Below, piece after piece: positions 1-5,357 of a stretch of DNA of 5,803 nucleotides (position 1 is its first letter; each line of letters begins with the position of its first letter). The DNA lies in the NCBI GenBank assembly GCA_026991065.1, contig JALXCG010000466.1, positions 1 to 5,803 of the forward strand. Direction: 5' to 3'. This DNA comes from JALXCG01 sp026991065 [NCBI: Gemmatimonadota bacterium]. GTDB lineage: Bacteria > GCA-2686955. The position numbers and the translations under genes are program-made. Below the pieces are notes generated by a model. That model saw only the letters and a list, made by a program, of their open reading frames with translations, was not told the DNA's origin and made no database searches.

Positions 1-122
1 ACGGCAAGCTCACCGGTTACGCCAGCGGTCTGTGGCGCAAGGAGTGGCTGCTGGCGCGCGAGGGGATCGCGCTCGCCGGGGGTTCACGCCGGGAGCCGGC
101 CGCGGTCCATTCCGCGCTATGA
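1..122 (+). CDS. C-terminal fragment of an unrecognised protein (5' end outside window)
   Basis: Reading from base 3 gives an uninterrupted frame of 39 codons ending in TGA at 120-122. The peptide starts GKLTGYASGLWRKEWLLARE and ends AAVHSAL. About 33 of the 39 codons end in G or C, which is the pattern expected of real coding sequence here. The competing frames in the same stretch give arginine- and proline-rich products typical of shadow translation. The peptide looks like the end of a soluble protein, with a hydrophobic and basic patch (LWRKEWLL) followed by a low-complexity tail. I do not recognise the family. The gene lies in the same direction as the acyl-CoA-binding protein gene, which begins 99 nt later, so co-transcription is possible but not shown. 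Confidence 0.5.
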   Translation, partial: GKLTGYASGLWRKEWLLAREGIALAGGSRREPAAVHSAL

Positions 123-221
123 TTCAGCGTGTCGGTTGGTGCCGGTTGTCGTGCCGGTTCGCGCGTCTCTTCCTGCCCCGGCCGACCTCCACCGCAACCT
201 CCCGCCACTTCGGAGCGCCTC

Positions 222-494
222 ATGTCCGACCTCAACTCCCGCTTCCAGGCCGCCGTGCAACTGGTGCGGACCGCCGAAGGGGATTTCCGCCCCTCCAATG
301 AAATGAAGCTGCGCTTCTACGCGCTCTACAAGCAGGCGACCGAGGGCGATGTCCACGGCAAGAAGCCGGGCGCCTTCGACTTTGTCGGCAAGGCCAAATG
401 GGAAGCCTGGAGCGCTCTCCGGGGCACCTCCGCCGAAGAGGCGATGCGCCAGTATGTGGCGGAAGTGGAGAAGCTGCGCGCCGAATTGGGGTAG
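222..494 (+). CDS. Acyl-CoA-binding protein (ACBP family)
   Basis: This 90-residue protein matches the ACBP fold along its whole length, and its size is normal for a stand-alone ACBP. Visible family motifs are FYALYKQATEGD (residues 32-43), GKAKWEAW (56-63) and the GTSAEEAM..Y segment (68-78). Y33, Y36, K37, K59 and Y78 correspond to the ligand-contacting tyrosines and lysines of animal ACBP. Such proteins bind long-chain acyl-CoA esters in the cytoplasm and buffer or deliver them to lipid metabolism; no catalysis is expected. There is no signal peptide. The start is ATG 222, with GGAG at 212-215 six nt upstream; the longer open frame from 129 has a low-complexity beginning and no family similarity. 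ACBPs are universal in eukaryotes but patchy in bacteria. The gene appears free-standing, since a 373-nt gap follows it. Confidence 0.95.
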   Translation: MSDLNSRFQAAVQLVRTAEGDFRPSNEMKLRFYALYKQATEGDVHGKKPGAFDFVGKAKWEAWSALRGTSAEEAMRQYVAEVEKLRAELG

Positions 495-499
495 CAAAG

Positions 500-660
500 G
501 GCGGCATCCGCCGTGGCACCGCTTCCGTTCGTCTCCACGCACACCGCGCCACGGTCGCTTTCTTGTCCGTTCTTGCTCTTTTTTTGACCGCACCTCCGCC
601 GCGCTGCGTCCCGCTCCCGCTCTCTCCATCGGTGCAACCCGCCTTCCGATCACACAAGAT
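500..660 (+). terminator. Possible Rho-type or weak terminator region after ACBP
   Basis: A 5-bp GC hairpin with a CAT loop (500-512) begins six bases after the ACBP stop and lacks a following T tract. The next 150 nt (511-660) contain roughly 65 C against 30 G by hand count, in pyrimidine-rich blocks, plus seven consecutive T at 579-585. C-rich, G-poor, poorly structured RNA is typical of Rho loading sites. The T run has no strong hairpin directly before it, so a classical intrinsic terminator is not supported. Confidence 0.3.
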
Positions 661-794
661 CTCGCCGAAAGGGCCGGCCGCGGAGCGGAATTGGATTCGG
701 CTCCAGATTGGCCGGATCTTACCAAGCAGCGCAGGCGACTCACCCCGTGGACGCCCGATCTCCATCCAGCTATGGTTCAAAGGTCAGGGGTCCA

Positions 795-809
795 CCGGCG
801 AAGTGCCGG
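795..809 (+). other. Small hairpin in the likely leader of the FGE-like gene
   Basis: CCGGC (795-799), loop GAAGT, GCCGG (805-809) form a perfect 5-bp stem. An alternative partner pair, GGTCC (789-793) with GGACC (808-812), overlaps it, so two mutually exclusive foldings are possible. It lies about 60 nt before the FGE-like start. It could be part of the leader or an operator, and in GC-rich DNA it could equally be chance. Confidence 0.25.
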
Positions 810-857
810 ACCACCAAGTATGACGTTATTTCGGCACCGCCTTTCTTATGTAGCCAT

Positions 858-861
858 GGAG
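858..861 (+). promoter_or_regulatory. Ribosome binding site deciding the FGE-like start
   Basis: GGAG sits six nt before ATG 868. The in-frame ATG at 856 has no such site, and all longer starts would bury the signal peptide inside the protein. This spacing matches the other genes in the window. Confidence 0.75.
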
Positions 862-867
862 AGAAGT

Positions 868-1839
868 ATGAATCACCCGTCGCGTTCCGGTCCTCCCGCC
901 CCCACGACACCCGGTCCCCTTGCTTTGCTGATCGCCATGCTGGGGAGTTCCATGCTCCTCCCGGCGCCGGCGTCCGGCGTTGAAATTCCGTGGTCCGGAC
1001 CGCAGGTCGCGCCGCAATCGCCCGCCGCCCGGCAAGCGGTCCCGGTTCGCCACGATTTGGCGGTTGGAGAGTATGAGTGGCTCACCCCGGAGATGGTCTA
1101 CATCTCTCCCGGCACATTCATGATGGGCTCTCCCCCCGAAGAACCATGGCATGACACCGATGAACTCCTGCACGAGGTAACGCTGACCCGGGGGTTCTAC
1201 CTCGGCAAATATGAAGTGACGCAGGCGGAGTGGGTCTCGGTGATGGGCTACAACCCGAGCAATTTTCCCGGCTGCGACGACTGTCCGGTAGAGGAGGTGA
1301 GTTGGATCGATGCCACGGAGTATTGCAATGAGTTGTCGCGACTGGAGGGGCTCGATCTGGCCTATGAGATTGACGGCGATAGTGTGACCTGGATTCCCGG
1401 CAGCATGGGGTATCGCTTGCCGACAGAGGCGGAGTGGGAATACGCCTACCGGGCCGGAACCTCGACGGCCTTCTACAATGGTGAGATCACCGAGGGCGGC
1501 TGTGAGGTGGATCCGAATCTGATCCAGATCGGCTGGTATTGCGGAAACAGCCCCGATGAGACCCAACCGGTGGGGCAGAAGATGCCCAACGATTGGGGCC
1601 TGTACGACATCGCCGGCAACGTCGGCGAATGGGTCTGGGACTGGTATGACTCCTTCTATCCCGGCGGACCGGTCATCGACCCGATCGGGCCCGACTCGTC
1701 GGTATTCGAGAGCCGGGTGGTGCGCGGCGGTTGCTGGACCTTCTGGTCCCTCAACTGCCGTGGCGCGGATCGCCGCTACCTCAAGCCCTGGAACGGCACA
1801 CATCACTGGGGAGTGCGCGTCGCCCGGACGGCGCAGTAG
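868..1839 (+). CDS. Secreted SUMF1/FGE-sulfatase-fold protein (probably not a true formylglycine-generating enzyme)
   Basis: The 323-residue product starts with a signal peptide (hydrophobic stretch about residues 16-34, ending in PAPASG), so it should be exported. The rest is an FGE-sulfatase domain with its hallmark blocks in order: MVYISPGTFMMGS (76-88), GKYEVTQAEW (113-122), PVEEVSW (140-146), YRLPTEAEWEYAYRAGT (182-198), WGLYDIAGNVGEWVWDWY (243-260), RVVRGGCW (283-290) and a closing GVRVAR (315-320). True FGEs convert a sulfatase cysteine to formylglycine using two C-terminal cysteines. Aligned without gaps to that motif, C297 matches the second cysteine but the first is F292; an extra cysteine sits at 289. 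Many secreted family members like this have no established reaction, and some act as binding or structural domains. Seven cysteines in the mature part fit an oxidising exterior. No sulfatase gene is nearby. Fold assignment is secure; function is open. Confidence 0.9.
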   Translation: MNHPSRSGPPAPTTPGPLALLIAMLGSSMLLPAPASGVEIPWSGPQVAPQSPAARQAVPVRHDLAVGEYEWLTPEMVYISPGTFMMGSPPEEPWHDTDELLHEVTLTRGFYLGKYEVTQAEWVSVMGYNPSNFPGCDDCPVEEVSWIDATEYCNELSRLEGLDLAYEIDGDSVTWIPGSMGYRLPTEAEWEYAYRAGTSTAFYNGEITEGGCEVDPNLIQIGWYCGNSPDETQPVGQKMPNDWGLYDIAGNVGEWVWDWYDSFYPGGPVIDPIGPDSSVFESRVVRGGCWTFWSLNCRGADRRYLKPWNGTHHWGVRVARTAQ

Positions 1840-1878
1840 CAGAACGCGGGTGCCGCCGGCGGCGACGCCCGCTACTGC
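1833..1878. terminator. Bidirectional terminator between convergent genes
   Basis: Outer arms GCAGTAGC (1833-1840) and GCTACTGC (1871-1878) are perfect reverse complements. Inside lies a long GC stem pairing 1846-1857 with 1861-1872 across a 3-nt loop, with one mismatch and one G-T wobble pair; its last two bases are shared with the outer arm. The stop codon of the FGE-like gene (TAG 1837-1839) lies in the left arm and that of the protease (TAG on the minus strand, 1872-1874) in the right arm. Position between two converging genes, symmetry and stem strength support termination in both directions. Neither side has a T tract, so efficiency as an intrinsic terminator is uncertain. Confidence 0.6.
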
Positions 1879-3737
1879 ACCACCTCCGCCCGCATGTCGG
1901 AGGTCATCGCGTTCGCCGCGGCCTGGATCCAGAGTTGCATTCCGGCCGCCGCCGGAGGCACAAACTGCGCAAAACGCGCCTCTCCGGAATCATCGGCCAC
2001 TGCGCTGCCGGCCAGGATCGGCGCATCCAGCGCCAGAGTAACGTCCAGCGCCGGAACATAGGTGGAACCGGCGCCGCTGCGGCTGTAGATGAAATAGACC
2101 GTTGCGCCCGGCTCGGCGCGGGTCACGCTGAAGGTGGCCTCGGCGCCGGCGACCAGGTTCCGGACCCCCAGCACCATGCCGGGCGCCAACTCCAGCAGCG
2201 CATTGGTGGCCGCCGCCATATCGGGCAGCGGGCCGATGTGGCCCCCGCTCCCCTGCGGAGTCCCGGTGTCGATCAATAGCGAGCGCAGTTCGTTCGGCTC
2301 CAGCCGCCGGCCCAGATAGTGCTCCGCCATCCCCTGCAGCGACACCGCGCAAGCCGCAACCAGCGGGGTCGCGCTGCTGGTGCCGCTGAAGCCGGCAGTG
2401 TAGCTCTGGTTGGAGTCGCCGCCATGCAGGGCGTAGTCGCCGTAGCCCAGGGTGAATACACTTCCACCCCAGCCCTGCAGATTGATGCGCGAGCCGTAGG
2501 TGCTGAAATAGAGCTTGTTGTGGGCAGTGTCGGCGGAACCGGCGCCGACCAGAATCGCGCCGCTGTCGCCGCGCTCCATGTAGCTCGTGAAGGCACCCGA
2601 GTCCAGATCCTGGTTCCCGTTGCCGCCCGCGCCGACCACGACAATGCCGCTGTCGGTAGCGTTGCGGCAGAGGGTCCAGACCGCCGGATCGTACTCCGCC
2701 GGGCAGTAGCCGCCACCGCCGCCGATCGCCTGCATCTCCAGTTGCACCACATCGCCGGCCTCGACACTGGCGATGGCATTGGCGATCGCGGTCACCCGCC
2801 GATACCCCTCCTCCACACTCCACTCAGTGAAAAAGAGAATCTGTGCGTCGGGGACCAATCCGGTGCAGCCGTAGGCATTGTCCAGCGAAGCCAGTTCGCC
2901 GAGCGTGGCGCCACCGTGGTGCTGCCAGCCATAGCTGAAAATCGCCGGGTCGGGGGTCTGGCCCGGTTCGTTGCTGATGTCGCAGAGATCCTCGTGGCCG
3001 TCCACATACCAGTATTCGCAGTCGGCCAACTGAATGCCGCCGCCGCGAGCAGCCGGGTGCTGGGTCCAGGCGGCTTCCAGGTTCAGCCCGGGATCGGCTC
3101 CCCAATAGCCCTGCAACGCGGGGAAATAGGGCGGTGTCGCCGGAGCGATGTCTTCACAGGGGGGAGCGGGAGCAAATTGCTGAAAATGGACCCACTCGGT
3201 CAGGTCGCTGGCGTTGAGTTCGGCCGCCAATTGCTGCATCTCACTTGCCGGCGCGGTGACCAGCAGCATGCCGCCAAGATCGGGTTGGGCGTTGCCGCTG
3301 TGGTTGCGGGCCCGCTGCCGCAGGAACTCCAACCGCTCCGGGGGCAGTTGGAGCAGTTGGGAGAAGTGCGCCTGGTGCCGCCTGGCAAGCCGCTCGATAT
3401 CACTGAGGTCGGCGCCGGCCAGACTGCGCGTCCGGCCGCCGGTGAGGTCGGCCCGCACCCGAAGATCGTCGCGGAACTTGACCGCAAGACGGTGGGCGTA
3501 GCGTGGCACGGTCAGATTCAGCGGTTTCGGCAGCGGGCTCCGGGGAGCCACGGCCACGGGGGTGCCGGGAGTCACGGGCAGCGCGGGTGCCGCGGTTGGC
3601 GCGGCGACCGAGAGCGTGGTCCCAAGCAGCGTGGCCACCACGGCGGCACCGCCGCGGACCAGAGAATACGCAGTATCCAGAGATTCGCGGAGGCCATTGG
3701 GGAATTCGCGAGGGCGGGCGAGGGGTGGAATCAACAT
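1872..3737 (-). CDS. Secreted S8 (subtilisin-family) serine protease with propeptide and C-terminal beta domain
   Basis: The 621-residue product has a long N-region and hydrophobic segment (about 28-46) consistent with export. A propeptide-like region follows (about 79-190, starting near LAVKFRDDLRVRAD), then an S8 catalytic domain (about 205-515). The triad is visible: D239 (IQLADCEYWY), H274 (WQHHGGATLGEL) and S454 (GFSGTSSATPLVAA), with oxyanion Asn373 (GAGGNGNQD). The Asp and His motifs depart from classical subtilisins (DTG, HGTHVAG) but match a subgroup reading D.EY and HG...LGE. Residues about 520-621 form a separate domain (VAGAEATFSV, then YSRSGAGSTYVP and WIQAA blocks) that looks like a beta-sandwich of the kind found at the ends of secreted bacterial proteins. 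Seven cysteines permit disulfides. The start is ATG 3737, supported by GGAG six nt upstream. It lies 210 nt after the small secreted protein gene in the same direction, and converges on the FGE-like gene. The endopeptidase role is firm; the substrate is unknown. Confidence 0.93.
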   Translation of the reverse strand: MLIPPLARPREFPNGLRESLDTAYSLVRGGAAVVATLLGTTLSVAAPTAAPALPVTPGTPVAVAPRSPLPKPLNLTVPRYAHRLAVKFRDDLRVRADLTGGRTRSLAGADLSDIERLARRHQAHFSQLLQLPPERLEFLRQRARNHSGNAQPDLGGMLLVTAPASEMQQLAAELNASDLTEWVHFQQFAPAPPCEDIAPATPPYFPALQGYWGADPGLNLEAAWTQHPAARGGGIQLADCEYWYVDGHEDLCDISNEPGQTPDPAIFSYGWQHHGGATLGELASLDNAYGCTGLVPDAQILFFTEWSVEEGYRRVTAIANAIASVEAGDVVQLEMQAIGGGGGYCPAEYDPAVWTLCRNATDSGIVVVGAGGNGNQDLDSGAFTSYMERGDSGAILVGAGSADTAHNKLYFSTYGSRINLQGWGGSVFTLGYGDYALHGGDSNQSYTAGFSGTSSATPLVAACAVSLQGMAEHYLGRRLEPNELRSLLIDTGTPQGSGGHIGPLPDMAAATNALLELAPGMVLGVRNLVAGAEATFSVTRAEPGATVYFIYSRSGAGSTYVPALDVTLALDAPILAGSAVADDSGEARFAQFVPPAAAGMQLWIQAAANAMTSDMRAEVVQ

Positions 3738-3743
3738 CGATCG

Positions 3744-3747
3744 CTCC
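3744..3747 (-). promoter_or_regulatory. Ribosome binding site of the S8 protease gene
   Basis: On the minus strand GGAG lies six nt before ATG 3737. This fixes the start, since no other in-frame ATG occurs in the first 150 codons and the signal sequence begins close behind. Confidence 0.75.
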
Positions 3748-3767
3748 AGATTCAGGCAGTGGGTCGG

Positions 3768-3783
3768 CCGGCCTCGCGGCCGG
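3768..3783 (-). other. Hairpin with GNRA-type loop in the S8 protease leader
   Basis: On the minus strand CCGGCC, loop GCGA, GGCCGG form a perfect 6-bp stem closed by a GNRA tetraloop, ending 31 nt before the protease start codon. It is the most stable element in the 210-nt gap. It could stabilise the 5' end of the message, or mark the end of the upstream transcript. No T tract follows it, so a standard terminator is unlikely. Confidence 0.4.
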
Positions 3784-3947
3784 TCTCCCCAAGCGTAACC
3801 GGATCAAGGCGCCCGCGCGAGGAGTGCGGACAAGGACCAGAGGTGGAGCGAAACAGCGATGCTACTGCCGATAGCAAAGATCGTCGGCAAGTTTCTTGCT
3901 AGGGAGAGAAAGCCTATTTCGACTGGGCGCGCCCGCGTGTCGTCAGC

Positions 3948-4235
3948 TCATTTCGCCGGCGCGAGCCACGGCCGGAGCAGCCGCTCCCACGCCGCCCGCT
4001 GCTCCACTCTTGCGCTGCGGCGCCGGCCCAGGTCACCAATGTAAGCCGCCTCGCGGTATTGCGGATCGGGCAGCACTTCGGAGTCATCAACAAAGACCTC
4101 GAGAACATCGTCGGTGGCATTCCTCCCGCGCATGCCTCCGCCGGGCGGCGGGACCACGGTGCTGCTCGCGGCGCCTCCCACAATCACGCAGGTCGCCATG
4201 AGCAAGCTCCACAGCAGATGGTTACGGGGGTTCAT
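3948..4235 (-). CDS. Small secreted protein of unknown family, translationally coupled to the HTH regulator
   Basis: This 95-residue product begins MNPRNHLLWSLLMATCVIVG, a clear Sec-type signal (basic n-region, hydrophobic core 7-22) with likely cleavage near GGAAS/S (about residue 24). C16 lies inside the core and does not fit a lipobox. The mature part of about 71 residues has a Pro/Gly linker (29-34), an acidic middle (DDVLEVFVDDSEVLPD, 42-57) and a basic C-terminal segment (RRRSARVEQRAAWERLLRPW, 71-90) that could form an amphipathic helix. I recognise no family. The start is ATG 4235, which overlaps the regulator's stop by ATGA and has an unusually strong GGAGGAG five nt upstream. The same frame is open further upstream, but that is shadow sequence of the regulator gene. 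Coupling suggests its dose is tied to the regulator. It could be a signal, a target or a partner; none is shown. Confidence 0.72.
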   Translation of the reverse strand: MNPRNHLLWSLLMATCVIVGGAASSTVVPPPGGGMRGRNATDDVLEVFVDDSEVLPDPQYREAAYIGDLGRRRSARVEQRAAWERLLRPWLAPAK

Positions 4236-5266
4236 GAGATCTCCTCCAGGGCCGGGGGGGCGGCAAGTGGCGCGGCTGCGATAACGACTCCCAGCCACTC
4301 TTCGGCGTTCGGATCGGTGACGGCGGAAAAATACTCTTCGACAGCGCGGAGCAGTTGCTCGCGGATGTAGCGCAACCCCGCTTCGAGGTCGGCAAAGCGA
4401 ACGTAGAAAAGACGATTGACTCGGCGCTCCCGGCGGAAGGGCGAGGTCGCCTCGCAGGCGGCGTTGAGCAGCGTCATCCGTTCCTGCGCGCTGAGCATGC
4501 TGTTCAACTCCGGAGGAACAGTGGGGGCGGCGGCCACCAAAATGCCGATGGTGCTGGCGACACCGCTCTCGTCGGCCTCGGGACTCCTCCAACTGCGGAG
4601 ATCCCGGGTGATCTGGTCCGCGAGGTCGCGGCGAACCCCCTGCACCACCGCTTCGACGGCGGCCACCGGGTAGTGGCGCGTGGTGCAGCAGCGCTGCGAG
4701 CGCGGCAGCGGGCTGCCGGCCGATTCGGCCAGCTTCAGCAGAGCGGCGCGCTGGCGGTAACCTTCCAGCGCGTCCGTTGGGCGCAGGCGGGTGTAACCGG
4801 CGCGGGTGGTACCCGGCGCGGTCCGGAACCGCCCTTGGGAATCGCGCAGCAGCGCGCCGGCCTCTTCCAACTCGCGCGTCGCGCGGCGCACCTCGCGCGC
4901 CTCAAAGCCGTAACGCCAACCCGCCTGGCGAGAACGCGCCTGAATCTCGGCCGGGCTGCGTGGCTGATCGCGGCAGAAATCGCAGAGTTGGCCGAAAAAC
5001 TCGATCTTGGAGAAGAGCAGCTCTTCCGGTTGCGACTCCGCCTGCCGCGCCTCCCGCAGCCAATTGGAGATGGTCTTGCGGGAGACAGCGCAGAGCCGCG
5101 ACGCTTCAGCGATTGAAAGTTCCTTGCGGGCATCGATCTGCTTTCCCAGACGGCGTCGAAACTCCGCCAAAACCGATTCCACCGGGACGCCGAACTGCAC
5201 ACACATGTCGGCGACCGCTGAAAGATGGTGGGAGAGCGCTCCGGACGATGGTTGCAAAACTCTCAT
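4232..5266 (-). CDS. Helix-turn-helix regulator with TIGR02147-like layout and a duplicated C-terminal effector region
   Basis: The 344-residue cytoplasmic protein has no signal peptide. An HTH is visible at 50-72 (LSIAEASRLCAVSRKTISNWL), with VSRKTISNWLREA as recognition helix. A winged-helix-like segment follows (about 85-150, reading SPAEIQAR.. to LEEAGALLRDSQGRFRT). After a TRLRPTDALEGYRQ linker come two similar blocks, 176-254 and 266-340. Each begins LL..A..A.SP..R..R, continues through an EA....R..L helix and ends in AAAP..PP.L. The order 'LLxDSxGxaT..al..Y...LL.LA......R' recalls TIGR02147-type regulators; DUF6502-type HTH proteins are another possibility. Both are my reading, not a search result. 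The start is ATG 5266, with AAAAGGAG six nt upstream; ATG 5290 would add eight residues but lacks a site. The gene overlaps the small secreted protein gene by 4 nt, so it probably controls its own operon. DNA binding is likely; ligand and targets are unknown. Confidence 0.8.
   Translation of the reverse strand: MRVLQPSSGALSHHLSAVADMCVQFGVPVESVLAEFRRRLGKQIDARKELSIAEASRLCAVSRKTISNWLREARQAESQPEELLFSKIEFFGQLCDFCRDQPRSPAEIQARSRQAGWRYGFEAREVRRATRELEEAGALLRDSQGRFRTAPGTTRAGYTRLRPTDALEGYRQRAALLKLAESAGSPLPRSQRCCTTRHYPVAAVEAVVQGVRRDLADQITRDLRSWRSPEADESGVASTIGILVAAAPTVPPELNSMLSAQERMTLLNAACEATSPFRRERRVNRLFYVRFADLEAGLRYIREQLLRAVEEYFSAVTDPNAEEWLGVVIAAAPLAAPPALEEIS
4241..4247 (-). promoter_or_regulatory. Strong ribosome binding site inside the 3' end of the regulator gene
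   Basis: GGAGGAG on the minus strand lies five nt before ATG 4235 and encodes the last Glu-Glu pair of the regulator. Together with the ATGA overlap (4232-4235) it indicates coupled or re-initiated translation, and it decides the start of the small protein. Confidence 0.8.
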
Positions 5267-5272
5267 GGGCGA

Positions 5273-5280
5273 CTCCTTTT
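5273..5280 (-). promoter_or_regulatory. Ribosome binding site deciding the regulator start
   Basis: AAAAGGAG on the minus strand is six nt before ATG 5266. The alternative ATG at 5290 has no purine-rich site before it, so the shorter product is preferred. Confidence 0.75.
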
Positions 5281-5357
5281 GCGTGACCAAAGCTTAACCA
5301 GGACGGTAGTTGATCGTCGAGGGGGGCCCACAAGAGTTGTGCAACCGATTTCGGAAG

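Larger units (their letters stand above)
495..867 (+). other. 373-nt gene-free stretch between ACBP and FGE-like genes
   Basis: I find no supportable gene here; the open frames crossing it give serine-, arginine- and proline-rich shadow peptides. It holds a short hairpin just after the ACBP stop (GGCGG-CAT-CCGCC, 500-512) and a C-rich, G-poor pyrimidine tract with a run of seven T (579-585). A second hairpin lies near the FGE-like gene (CCGGC-GAAGT-GCCGG, 795-809). The FGE-like gene's promoter should be here, but I see no convincing -35/-10 pair; the AT-richer bases around 820-852 are the likeliest place. Confidence 0.6.
3738..3947 (-). other. 210-nt gap between small secreted protein gene and protease
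   Basis: No gene is supportable here. Besides the GNRA hairpin near the protease, the AT-richer part (3860-3920) contains a 5-bp inverted repeat, GCCGA (3867-3871) with TCGGC (3884-3888), and a second pair, TAGCAA (3872-3877) with TTGCTA (3896-3901). These could be an operator, part of a promoter for the protease, or the 3' end of the upstream message. I cannot identify a confident -35/-10 pair, so whether the protease has its own promoter is undecided. Confidence 0.4.

Noticed and set aside
349-867. A 173-codon N-terminal extension of the FGE-like gene, open in the same frame from 349
   Set aside because: It overlaps the ACBP gene, has low-complexity Ser/Arg/Pro content, and would place the signal peptide inside the protein. 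ATG 868 has a good ribosome binding site.
826-1806. A 326-codon minus-strand frame opposite the FGE-like gene
   Set aside because: It is a shadow of strong FGE-sulfatase coding sequence; no motifs or ribosome binding site support it.
2319-3902. A 527-codon open frame on the plus strand opposite the S8 protease
   Set aside because: The product has no family features and is rich in Gly, Arg, Ala and Val. Long antisense frames arise from codon bias in GC-rich genes, and the minus strand encodes a protease with a full triad.
4254-4260. Run of seven C on the minus strand near the regulator's end, readable as a C_CCC_CCG slip site; a -1 shift would enter the small-protein frame
   Set aside because: The fusion would place a signal peptide internally, which makes little sense, and the strong ribosome binding site explains expression of the small protein without frameshifting. 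A C7 run is common at this GC content.
4236-4592. Upstream extension of the small secreted protein to 214 residues
   Set aside because: This part overlaps the regulator's conserved repeat in another frame and would bury the signal peptide. The GGAGGAG and ATGA overlap favour ATG 4235.
5329-5341. CACAA-GAG-TTGTG hairpin as terminator of the right-edge gene
   Set aside because: The 5-bp AT-containing stem has no following T run and is too weak to call.
5267-5357. Promoter boxes upstream of the HTH regulator
   Set aside because: TTGTGG- and TTGCAC-like hexamers occur on the minus strand but no TA-rich -10 lies at proper spacing, so I do not call a promoter.
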